Source: Blakeslea trispora (Eukaryota > Mucoromycota > Mucoromycetes > Mucorales > Choanephoraceae). Taken from it: a DNA stretch of 64,000 nucleotides. Location of the stretch: contig JAIWNE010000050.1 of assembly GCA_025331445.1 (NCBI GenBank), forward strand, positions 1 to 64,000. The letters run 5' to 3'. Both the position numbers and the translations under genes were made by a program. The notes below the pieces were generated by a model. It searched no databases. It was not told where the DNA came from and worked only from the letters and a program-made list of their open reading frames with translations. Each line of letters opens with the position of its first letter. The first letter of the stretch is position 1. Shown here one piece after another: positions 1-9,849 of this stretch.

Positions 1-50
1 CGTACCGCGCATAGAGTTGTTGGTAAGATTCTTGAAACTTAAAGCTTATT

Positions 51-461
51 TTGATGATTACTAATGTATTTAATTTACAAAAAGGGCCGCTCAACGTGTC
101 GGCTTACACATTTGATGATGCCACCCGCGCTTTTGCTTCTGTCCGTGTTGGGGTTCAATCCATCGCTCCGATTCGAGAGGTGGATTTCCAAGGGAACATC
201 TCTGGTTTTGGCCAGGAGCACGGGTGCTTTCCCGTGAATGAGGAGAACGCCCCTCCCAACCGTGAGTACAGCAAGCTCAAGTTCATCATTTTTCGATATG
301 TTTGGGAAAACTGGTCTAATGAAACCTTGATAAAAAGAAGGGAGACTCTTCGTAAGCCATTCACGGATTACTTGGAGGGTTTTTTTTTTTCTTTCTTTTT
401 TGACTACCTACGCTATTGCTTTTATTCATCTGCTATTTTTGGCTCTTGTGTATACTGGTGA
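51..461 (+). CDS. Unrecognised coding-like fragment
   Basis: An open frame of 136 codons whose first half (about 90-370) is clearly richer in G+C than the flanking DNA and reads as an ordinary globular protein segment. The last 25 codons run into a poly-T stretch at 380-397, which looks like the start of an intron, and an AG at 463-464 could be its acceptor. No motif or family is recognised. The window edge may cut the 5' part. It could be the tail of a host gene or a piece of a transposable element; composition unlike the next kilobase slightly favours a mobile-element origin. Existence as a protein is uncertain. Confidence 0.25.
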   Translation: MMITNVFNLQKGPLNVSAYTFDDATRAFASVRVGVQSIAPIREVDFQGNISGFGQEHGCFPVNEENAPPNREYSKLKFIIFRYVWENWSNETLIKRRETLRKPFTDYLEGFFFSFFFDYLRYCFYSSAIFGSCVYW

Positions 462-1958
462 CAGGTCATCTCTTACTTGGTGTTGCTCATGACCTTGCAT
501 GTTACTTCAAAATGACTTTTGAGAAAAATAAATAATTGAGAAAAAATGTGTCTCGTTTATCACTCAATTTTTTTTTTTCAAGCGTAGCTAGTGAAAAGCA
601 TTAAAAATGCTCACTAATGGCTTTATCCATGAAAGATTATTCAGTGATGCTTCCCATATTATTTCCTAGGTCTCCAATAATGCCTAAATCAAAATCGAGC
701 ATGCCATTACATGCAAATATGCCTAGGGCAGTATCTCAGCCTTGAGACTCGTCCCAGACTCAAAAAAATTAATGTCGGAAAAGAATTTTAAGCAGTGAAT
801 TTCCTTTTTGAAATTTTTTTGAAGTATTTTTTAGTCTTCCAGCTAATTACTTATAAGATACGCTTGTTTTTTTTGATCTGAGACTCATAACTTTAAAATA
901 ACTTTCTGAGCCAATAAAATGCCTTCCCTGAATAATTGTGTTTATGACTTCTGTAAAACTGGCATTTTGAAGCACGGAAAGAACAAACTTCTCACAAACG
1001 TCCTCAATACAATAGTGCCAGATAATCCTCCCCTTGTGTCCACTAAGGCCGCAAGAGGTAGGACACACTACTATTTTTTATATGAATATCAAACCAATAT
1101 CATTTTAAATAAAAGCGGGTTCTTCCTCCTAAAACATTAAGTTGATCTTAACAAGTAAAAGCGGTTCTAAGCTAGAACCGAACAAATCTATTATCAAGTT
1201 TTTCTACAATGCAAGATCCCCAAACGTTCAAAAGCACAGTGTTTTGTGCCTCATCCTTCCTAATAACATAAAACTTATTGTTGTATTTTCTTTGCCTTTT
1301 GTTTTGTATATCTATTGTTATATGAATAAGGATTTACAGCCCATCTGAGTTCTCTTTAGCTTTGCCTAAGGACCATTCTATGTGTGTTTATGTTTTCGTT
1401 CCTATATATCAGATACTTGAGTTTTCTCTTCTCGATTTGTGCAAACTGTGACTCTAATCACAAATATAAGAGTAAAAATACAATAGGACTGTTCGTATAA
1501 TAGCATACAAATAGAGCTTTAGCTTGTTATGTGTCACCTTGTGTCCAAATATATCATTACTTAGAAATCTCTCCTGAAAGTTTTCTTTTAGTGCGAGAAA
1601 AATAACACAATGAATACAATTTGATAAAACTTCTCAGAACAATGAATTTATCGTTTGCTCATACCTACAACAAACTTGGAGTCTAATTATACCATATAGT
1701 TAAATAGGTTTAATGCCCTAGTAAAGTCTAACAGAGAGAGATACTTTGCTGACTACTATGAATTTTAAAATGAATAGTCTATCAACATACTGATTTAAAG
1801 GCTGTCAATTTAAAGAATCAGTCCTCGAAAAGGACAGCTTCATTTCTCGTCACACAGAGCCAAGTGTTCAGGATTGGAATATATATCTAGACATATATCT
1901 GATTTTCTTTCTTTCTTTTGCTTTTTAACAAATATTAAATAATTTTCTTTTTTGCACA
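462..1958. other. Intergenic, no gene recognised
   Basis: AT-rich DNA with only short frames lacking codon bias. A perfect short hairpin with arms GTCCT/AGGAC lies near 1821-1835. It may belong to the 5' flank of the Fanzor-like gene that follows. No terminal repeats could be matched to the downstream flank by eye. Confidence 0.5.
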
Positions 1959-4900
1959 ATGTCAAGTCGTCGAAAAGGCAAAAGGAAGGCTCAGGCTTTT
2001 AGGTATGATCCGGAGTCAACTCGCGTAAAAATCTTCCTGTTTTGAGATGGGTGTCTCAAAGCAAACGTCCATTTGGTGAAGTAGAATCTGAGGGACCGAG
2101 TAGCAGAAAGCGTATAAAAGGAAAAGGTCGCGAGGATGATGGTATGCTTTTAGAAGCTTTGCAACGAAGGCTAGAGGCAAAAATACGCAACATATTAAAT
2201 AGTGATGGTGATCTTCGTCATTTAAAAGAAACTTTACTTAAGTCTACAAGGTTAGAGAAGGGTGTAGTAACTGGTGATGAATCAAGTCATGGTTTTGCGG
2301 CTGGCTCTATTGAGAGATATATCAAGAGAAATAGAGCAACAAAGAAGAACCATCAATACTGGGTTGACCACGTCCAAGATGCATTCGATATTACTGTTGA
2401 AAATATGAGAGCTCAGCTTGCTACTCCAACGGCCTCTGAACCACATACTCCTGTAGCAGAAGCTCAAGGCTCCATTGTTGAACAACAGTCTAATCAAGAA
2501 CAGCGCAGAACCTTTACAATGGCCATGCGACAGATCATCCGAAAAGACTTAAAACCAGACATAAAAAATCATTTTATAAAGACTTTGAATGAAGCGATTG
2601 AGAATGTAACTGATTACATCTCCTGTTATAGTTTCAAGGTGTACTGCGCTTTTCTCTTGATGCTTAACTATGCATTTCTTATTGATGATGCAGGTGCTAT
2701 ATCTTTGCGAGAGTCTCGAGGTGAAGCTTTGTCAAACATTCTTCCAACTTCTGGGTCATCATCAAATCAAGAATTTCTGCCTCCTCCACTTGCACCAAAT
2801 TGCGTAGAATCTAGATTGTTTGAAAAGCTTTACAAAAACATCTTCGACCAGAGTCATCTTCAAATTATTCACAGTGCCTATTTTGGTTCTAAAGGTACCA
2901 GGCAAGACACCTTAAACAAGAACCCTATTATCAAGGCTTTTGTGGATGCAATGCCTCCTAGAGAGAACGAAAAATGTACTGTTGACAACTACTTGATGAA
3001 GAAAGCCTACTCCATGTATTTCGTAAACTTTAAAAACATGTGGACCTGCCCTGGTCGTTTTAGAAAGACACTAAACCAGCTACTAAGTCATTTACTGAGT
3101 ATCCACCTTGCCCCTGAGCAAACCAAACAGTATAAGCATTATCTCTCACAGTCAAAGCAAGATCGTCAAAAAACAAAGAAAACCCAAAATCATGTCTACC
3201 TGCCAGCCATTCCTTTTTCCTCAATTAGTTTGATTAATAACTCAAGAAGTCATCGACGAAATCTGTTCAAGAAAGAAAGAAACAAGCTAGAGACAATGCT
3301 CAAAAAATATAAAGAAAGTAATTTCCAAGATGAAAAATGGAAGACTAGAGCAGACCGCTGTCAAGTTAGAATAAATACGTACGAAGAAGTTTTGAAAAAC
3401 GAGGCAAGTAGTTTAGGATTAGTTGATACAATGTCAGGCTAATGTTTTTTTTGGGTTTCAACAGAGATCAGCAATTTCAAAAGGAAAACTAAAACAGCAA
3501 GAGAAACCAAACCTTATTGATGATGACGATAACGAGCTACTTGATCTCATAAACCTTGCCGAAGAACTTCCTGCAGCAGAAGGTCGCATTCTAGAGCTGG
3601 AAGACAATGCTACGCAAGGCAACAATGATACCCCCAGAAGAAGAATAAAAGCCTTGGTAGCTATTCTAAGAGCAACTTTGTATCCAAATCCTCAAGGAAA
3701 AATTACGTTACAACATTTTCAAGGTAAAGCTACCTAGCAAACAAAGTTTGTCCAAAGCATGACTGACCATTTGAACAAAATAAACTTCAGATTTGAGTCC
3801 AAAAGAATCAGACGTCTGCATGATGATTGCCAATGCAATCTCTCCCTACATGTCATTGCCAAGACATCGAAAATTTTTTCAGTATAATATTCCTTTCTTC
3901 TCGATGGCAAATACTATCTTTCGTGCTATCGGACAGACAAAGCGAATAGCCTCTCTTTGCCCTTTGACAAGCCCTTCCCAGTTGAATGCTCTCCATTTGG
4001 ATGCACCATCTCTTTTCAGTCTCTTTTGCGGAACTAACGCAAAAACAAATCCACTAAATGTTCATGATTCTGATGGGAACGTTATCACCACAAGACAACT
4101 TGCAACTGAACAAAAGGATGCTATGTTCAGTTTTTTTTTATTTGAGAAAACTACTTGCTATTTGTAAAAAACGGAAGCATGCGTTTGGTCACTACATGGT
4201 TATACTTCCTGGTGCAGAAACAATTCGTATCTCCAACATACTTGATAAAGCTTCACCAGCCAACACATGTCAGCCGATCAAGTCTCAAGAAGAAGCTCAG
4301 CCATCATCGTCTGCACCTATACCGGCTTCACCACTGGCTCCCAACACAAATTTTTCTAAGACTGAAGCCAACAAACTCCAACATGAAATAACTCAAGTAT
4401 CTAATCAGCTCAAACAAGCATGTAAGGCAGGAGGAGATTTTATTCTCAAAAACAAGATCAAGGAGCTGAAAGAACTGTGGGTGCTGCAAGATAAAACGAT
4501 GCGGAACAAAGCTCTCCGAGAAGAAGCAAACAAAGCTCTTGCGTCAAACCAAGATCTTTATGAACAAATAGCACAGATGAGAAGAAATCGAAAGCAGCTT
4601 GATGAAGATATCTATATTCAAAGAAACAAACTTAAAAAGCTAAGGCATGACGCCTACTTCCTGAGAAATCCTAATAGACAACAGCCTGCACAGACGTCTA
4701 CAAAAAAGATTACATCTGAAGAATACAAGTGTTTCGAGAATGTTGACAATGTAGCAATTGATGGGAGTATATTAGAAAAGCAAGACGAGGTTAGGTTTTC
4801 TGGGACTGATAATGGAATTGTCTCTATATCTGAAACAGCACCATTTTCTTTGAGAAAATTAAGATATCACCTCCAGTTATATGATACATACAAAACGTCT

Positions 4901-5743
4901 ACTTCTACAAATCGTAAGTTGTTATTACTGCTATTATTACTTAAACATGCTTACTGATTTACTTATAGCAACAGCATCAGACTTATCAACCATTGATAAA
5001 GAATTACTAAGTATTCCTAAGACATTCAAAATCAATCCCAGGGATTTGCATTTTCGAAGCGGTGGTTATGCTTTTCAACACAGTCTGCAACGTGCAAAAG
5101 CTATCCCAGAAGGTCAAGAAGTGCAAGCAGCGGAGGCAGTTCTCTCACAATACTCTCTAAAAACAGCTACAACTCTTGAAGATGCTAAAGTCGCATACAA
5201 TGTGTATCAAGAGCATAAGAATACATTAAGAAATTTTTATTACAGTTCTGCTCGCAATAGAAGTAAGAAGCGGTATGAAATGAGACAAGAAAAGACTTTT
5301 GATCGAACGTGCTCAGCTGAAAGGAGGTATGGCCAGCAACAACAACAACGACAAGCACTACATATTATGTTCGTGGGTGATAGAGGCTATGGTATTGGCT
5401 CGTCCATTCGAAGACACGTTCGTCTAGGTGGTTCATGGAAGCCGAAGAAGCATAGTCTTTATACATCAGTATGTATAACCAATGAACATAACACGTCTCA
5501 AGTCTGTGTTTTTTTTGCTTTGAAAAAATAAGTCATCCATTGAGAATGGTAGAGAAGGATGGAACAGAAAGTCTGAAAACGATCAATGGTACCTCTATAT
5601 GCAGCAACAAGGCTTGTGTTCTTAATTTAGCAAAACAATCCCACAAACCAAGAGACTCTCTTTCAGCCCTAGCCATTGGTATCTCTGGTGCATCTAGACT
5701 GATCGGCAAAGGAACTCTTGATGTATTCAACCCGTATCTTTAA
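1959..5743 (+). pseudogene. Fanzor/TnpB-like RuvC endonuclease gene, two homopolymer frameshifts
   Basis: Reconstructed exons are 1959-2002, 2047-3421, 3465-3723, 3791-4913 and 4969-5743, with GT-AG introns of 43-67 nt that keep frame. The protein would be about 1,150 residues. The C-terminal part carries the order of a TnpB/Fanzor RuvC nuclease: a GTDNG motif (Asp codon 4808-4810, candidate RuvC-I), an NEHNTS motif (Glu 5484-5486), a zinc ribbon (Cys 5505-5507 and 5516-5518, then 5600-5602 and 5615-5617) and an RDSLSA motif (Asp 5654-5656, RuvC-III). A Glu just before the TSxxC stretch matches the alternative glutamate position reported for eukaryotic Fanzors. The N-terminal half is lysine/arginine-rich with predicted coiled coils and is not recognised. 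Two T-runs (4131-4139 and 5509-5516) break the frame; the second falls inside the zinc ribbon. The lesions could be real decay or sequencing errors. Family assignment rests on motifs only. Confidence 0.7.
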
Positions 5744-5860
5744 CAAAAGCAATCAATTCTACATTGTACTCTTTTTTGCCGCTACTTTTCCTAAAACGAA
5801 ACAGAGCTAGGCTTACCGCCGATGGCGTGTGTGTACCTTTTAGGGTAAGTTTTTAAATGT
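5744..5860 (+). ncRNA. Candidate guide-RNA-like structured 3' region of the Fanzor-like gene
   Basis: Just past the stop codon lies a G+C-richer patch in very AT-rich DNA. CTTACC at 5812-5817 pairs with GGTAAG at 5844-5849, and inside it GCC (5818-5820) can pair with GGC (5824-5826). Fanzor and TnpB guide RNAs (omega-RNAs) overlap or follow the 3' end of the nuclease gene, so position and folding fit. Nothing shows that it is transcribed, and a chance stem of this size is possible. Confidence 0.2.
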
Positions 5861-6461
5861 TGATTTAAAATATTAATTAACCCGCTCCTTCTATCTACAT
5901 CCACATTTACTCATCCACTGCACTTTTAAACAAATTTGTAAGTTTTCATTTCAGTCAACTCAAACTTGGAATACTAACGTTTTTTGCGACTCATAGTGTC
6001 AATACCCTCTCAGTATTTTGGCTACAAAAAAGGAGATTTGAGCTACAAATGATCTTTAAAAGTCATTTATTCGTTTTCGAATAACAGAAATCAAAGAAGT
6101 CTGATTTGCTATAATTCCAAAAAAGTTCAATTGAAGCCTGCAATACAGTAGACATGGTTTGCTTATATCTCTAAAACAAATAAAGTGGCATGTATAGCCT
6201 TTGTAAAACCTTTGAGACCGTCTACTTATTGTTAAAACCGCATATATGAAAGATAGAAATTTCACAAGGATGATTCACAGCTAAATTATAAAAAAACTCA
6301 CACTCTCTGCGCAGTAGCGTTATTTCAAATCTCCCAGGATCGTTTAATTTATCATTTATTGAGATAGTCTATTTCTTTATGTAAAAAAACCTTTCGGTTC
6401 ACAAGTCATGATATTTCTAAATGAGTTTAATTTGTTGCACGTATTTGGAGAAAATGAAATG

Positions 6462-6469
6462 TATAAAAG
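6462..6469 (+). promoter_or_regulatory. TATA box of the DUF1772 gene
   Basis: TATAAAAG lies about 250 nt upstream of the start codon at 6716, which leaves room for a 5' untranslated leader. No other core element is evident. Confidence 0.35.
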
Positions 6470-6715
6470 CTGTTTTCCTTTTAGTTTTTAGAGAGATGAA
6501 AAAGAGGAGGCAATAAGAAAAGGAACACTGGAGAAGATAGCAAGATGTGCAGCTAAAGATGAAGTCAAGATTTTGTCCTGCATTTGTTACACCACCGCTT
6601 TCAGATCAACGGAACGGAAAATCATAATTTTCCTTTTCCGAGGCCGTCATGCGGCTTAAATACAAGAGATCAAAATTGTTTTTCTTCTCAAACACGTCAA
6701 TTCTTTTTTCAAAAC

Positions 6716-7168
6716 ATGTACGCAAGCCTATACTCCAGCATTAGCTCACCTAGAACCTTTGCTCTTTTTGGTACTGGTATCTTCTCAGGAGTTACATTCA
6801 GTGTTAGTCATACTAGTGTTCCCGCTATTCTCGCCTCAAAGGATCCTCTACCTGTTTTTATCCAAACTTACAATCAAGGTGCGAGTGCAGCCATACCATT
6901 GATAGCTATGAGCTTAGTATCCAACGGCATCTGTTATTATCACCTGAGGGATCCCCGGTTCATCATGTCTGGATGCTTAAGCTTTCTTTGTCTACCAATC
7001 ACTAAACTTCTTATCATGCCTATTAACAATCAACTTTTTGCGATGGAAAAACTGGGAAGTGAATATGACAGAGAAAAGGTATACCAGCTAGTCAGAAAAT
7101 GGTCGGGTATGCATGCCTTGAGAACATTGTCCGCCTTTGTTGCATTTGCTATCCATGTTTTGTACTAG
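6716..7168 (+). CDS. DUF1772 (anthrone oxygenase-like) membrane protein
   Basis: Single-exon protein of 150 residues. The ATG at 6716 was chosen because it follows AAAAC and begins a hydrophobic protein; the in-frame codons upstream look like leader. It has four hydrophobic segments: an N-terminal one containing a GTGIFSGVTFSVSH stretch, a second after the PVFIQTYNQGA segment, a third around MSGCLSFLCLPITKLLIMPIN, and a C-terminal one following a KWSGMHALRTLSA motif. The NxxL/W...H.LR pattern and size are typical of DUF1772 proteins, the family containing fungal anthrone oxygenases. Most family members in fungi have no assigned substrate, and no polyketide genes are nearby, so an oxidase role is not claimed. 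It probably resides in an intracellular membrane. Confidence 0.65.
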   Translation: MYASLYSSISSPRTFALFGTGIFSGVTFSVSHTSVPAILASKDPLPVFIQTYNQGASAAIPLIAMSLVSNGICYYHLRDPRFIMSGCLSFLCLPITKLLIMPINNQLFAMEKLGSEYDREKVYQLVRKWSGMHALRTLSAFVAFAIHVLY

Positions 7169-8103
7169 ATGCTCTTTTTTTTTTTTTGGAATCTTCCTTG
7201 TAATATTTATCTAAGCTATTTTTCAAAAAATTTAATGTATTTATCAATTTCTAAACTAATCATAACAATAAAACGTTATTTTCTTATTCATTGTTTTTCT
7301 CATTTCATGTATTTTTAAAGTCGAGGCGAGTTGGGTAAGAGGATTCCAGTTTACAACAGTACAAACTAAGCTCTGTTCAACTGGACTATTCAGTTAGTTT
7401 GAATGTTACAAACTTTACATCCATTTTCAAGAACCCTCAAAAAGCAGTTTTGATTGTTCAAATAATAGCTTTTGAAGGTTGTTCTAAGGTTGCTTGATTG
7501 TTCCAGTAGATCTCCAGACAATTAGATGTAAAACTGCTGCATCATGCTTCCTCATTGCTAAGACAAAAAACGAGGATGCGATGCAAGAGATGCATTCTCT
7601 TGTTTTACTACGCTTATTCTTTTCTTTTCTTTTTCTAATTACAGAGATAGAATAGACATATCACTGGGCTAAAAAAACATCTCATCTTCTAACTAAAGAA
7701 TACATTTCTCACTAAAATTCTCTAAGCATTACTTGCTTTACGATCATATTATTACTGTTGGTTTGGGGAGCTTTCAGTTACTCTTGCAACTCATACATCC
7801 GTAATACGAGTTTTTATATGATCGATACCTCTTGGACCTTTAAAGAAAAATTATTCAAATAGTTTAAACATACTCTCCTTTTTTTTAAAAAAAAGAAGAA
7901 GAAGCAAAGAACCACATTACACAGATACTTCTTTGCACAAATCCTGAATCAGTTAAATCTATCCAGACTCTTTTTTTTTTGGGACTTTTATAGCAAGAGG
8001 CTTAATGCTTCATTTTGGATTTATATATTAAAGTATATTATTTACAATTTATTGATGATGATGATGATATATATAGTAAACTATGTGTACACAAATAAAA
8101 AAT
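7169..8103. other. Intergenic between convergent genes
   Basis: AT-rich DNA with poly-T and poly-A runs and no convincing frame. AATAAA-like signals near 7266 fit 3' processing of the DUF1772 transcript. The DNA next to 8104 should hold the 3' end of the symporter gene. Confidence 0.5.
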
Positions 8104-9744
8104 CTAAGCAAATTTAGGAGCATTTGATAGCATGGCAAATAGCAAGCCAGAAACGAGACCAGCACAAGGCAAGGTAATAAACCAAGAAAAGAAACACCAG
8201 AGCAACATCTTCCAATTGACAGCCTTGTATCCTTGCGTGTTGCAGAGACCGATAGCAGCAGAGGCACCAGTAATGCAATGTGTAGTAGATACAGGTAAAC
8301 CAATTTGAGAACATGTCAAGACAGTCAAAGCAGCAGCCAATTCAGCACAGAAACCACGAGAAGGTGTAAAGTAGGTAATGTTATTACCCATGGCTCTCAT
8401 GACACGATAGCCCATCAAGGAAAGACCCAGATCGATACCAACACCACCGTAAATCAAGATCCAAACAGGAATAGCAACTTTGCCACTGACATCAATATTA
8501 GCTGTTGACCACACTTCAAAAATAGAGGAGATAGGGCCTACAGCGTTAGACACATCGTTGGAACCATGAGCAAAAGAAGCCATACAAGCAGTGATCACTT
8601 GCAAAAAGGAGAATAGATACTCAGCATCATCCTCAAAAATTTCGGCCTGGGCATGAACATTCTTGAGCTTATCATTATCCAAGTTGCGGACATCTTGACG
8701 AATACCATGTAAAGCAAAATCAATAGCCTTCTTCTTATAGATCGATACCTTAGATTTTAACCAGCCATCTGTGTTTTCTTTTCCAGCATCCATGTGCTCA
8801 ACATCTTCAGCAGTCTCAACAGAATCCTTGAGTTTTTCTTCAGTAGCTTGATGAGCAGGATCTTGTGAGCTATCAGAGTCTGCGGCTTCATTATTATCTT
8901 GAATTGATGGAGAGTTTGCATGATGTTCAACATCGAGTTCATCAATAGTAGGCTGTTTCTTCAAGAAAGGAATGATAAACATATGGTACCATTTAATGTT
9001 CTCTCTTCCTTTGACACGACGGACAACCCATGGACAAAAGAAGAACTGACCAAAGAGAGCACAAGCAAAAGCGATAGCAATAGACAAGCCTACAATGACA
9101 CCAATCGACATATTCTTGGAGCCACCGCCTGGAGCCTTGTAGATAATGTAGAATACTTCGATGGCAGCCGTAAAAAAGAAATAGACAGGAACCAAACGGA
9201 TACCCCACTTAAAGCTCTCGACTCGACGCAAAACAGCATATTTTGTTATCAAATAGATAAAAGCGGCCACCAGGCCAGCAGCAACAGGTGATAAGAACCA
9301 AGAAGCAATGATCTGAGCAACACCATCCCAGCCCCAAGATATAGAGTTGACACCAAAAGCAGAGATACCGACACCAATGATAGCACCTACAATAGAGTGA
9401 GTAGTACTGACAGGCCATCCAAATTTAGTTGCAATGAGAACCCAGTTAGCAGAGCCTACAAGAGCACAGAACATCGCAAGCATAAGCATCTCTGGTTGAT
9501 CGACATAATAAGAAATAGACAAGATACCGCCTTTGATTGTTTCAGCAGTTTCAGCACCAAGCAATACTGCACCCAAAAATTCAGTGAAGCATGCAATAAC
9601 ACAAGCTGATACTAATGTCAATGAACCCGAAGAAACAGATGTAGCAAAAGAATTGGCTACATCGTTAGCACCAATACCGAAAGCATCCATAAAGGCTACC
9701 ACCATAGCAAGAGCGAAGATCCATGTATAATCGTGTACTTGCAT
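8104..9744 (-). CDS. PHO89: Na+/phosphate symporter of the PHO89/PiT family
   Basis: Intronless gene for a 546-residue plasma-membrane transporter that takes up inorganic phosphate with sodium. The two PiT signature repeats are present: GANDVANSFATSVSSGSLT near residue 25 and GSNDVSNAVGP in the second half. Paired GWPVSTTHSIVGA and GLPVSTTHCITGA loops reflect the inverted-repeat fold. A long hydrophilic loop rich in Asp, Glu and Ser separates the two membrane halves, as in yeast Pho89. The start at 9744 gives an N terminus matching that protein; an in-frame ATG at 9825 would add 27 residues, but it lies only 9 nt from a TATA box and is probably not in the mRNA. No consensus CACGTG phosphate-response site was seen close upstream. 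Confidence 0.92.
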   Translation of the reverse strand: MQVHDYTWIFALAMVVAFMDAFGIGANDVANSFATSVSSGSLTLVSACVIACFTEFLGAVLLGAETAETIKGGILSISYYVDQPEMLMLAMFCALVGSANWVLIATKFGWPVSTTHSIVGAIIGVGISAFGVNSISWGWDGVAQIIASWFLSPVAAGLVAAFIYLITKYAVLRRVESFKWGIRLVPVYFFFTAAIEVFYIIYKAPGGGSKNMSIGVIVGLSIAIAFACALFGQFFFCPWVVRRVKGRENIKWYHMFIIPFLKKQPTIDELDVEHHANSPSIQDNNEAADSDSSQDPAHQATEEKLKDSVETAEDVEHMDAGKENTDGWLKSKVSIYKKKAIDFALHGIRQDVRNLDNDKLKNVHAQAEIFEDDAEYLFSFLQVITACMASFAHGSNDVSNAVGPISSIFEVWSTANIDVSGKVAIPVWILIYGGVGIDLGLSLMGYRVMRAMGNNITYFTPSRGFCAELAAALTVLTCSQIGLPVSTTHCITGASAAIGLCNTQGYKAVNWKMLLWCFFSWFITLPCAGLVSGLLFAMLSNAPKFA

Positions 9745-9833
9745 TTGTATCTCTTTTGACCAAGAAAAAAAAAAGAAGAAAGCTACAAGATATAGTTTAT
9801 TTTGTGATATGACAGGTGGGATCATGCCACTTG

Positions 9834-9841
9834 CTTTTATA
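9834..9841 (-). promoter_or_regulatory. TATA box of the PHO89-type gene
   Basis: TATAAAAG on the minus strand, 90 nt upstream of the chosen start codon. With usual TATA-to-start spacing the transcript would begin after the in-frame ATG at 9825, which supports the downstream start at 9744. Confidence 0.5.
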
Positions 9842-9849
9842 GGATTTTG

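Noticed and set aside
140..165. GGTTCAATCC resembling a tRNA B box
   Set aside because: No A box, no acceptor stem and no clover-leaf around it; it lies inside a coding-like frame.
2639..2693. Possible intron (GTGTAC ... GATGCAG) inside the large Fanzor exon
   Set aside because: Removing it shifts the frame, while reading through keeps a sensible hydrophobic helix and a long open frame.
9745..9825. Upstream in-frame start for the phosphate symporter
   Set aside because: It lies 9 nt from a TATA box, adds a poly-Phe stretch, and the shorter start matches the known N terminus of Pho89 proteins.
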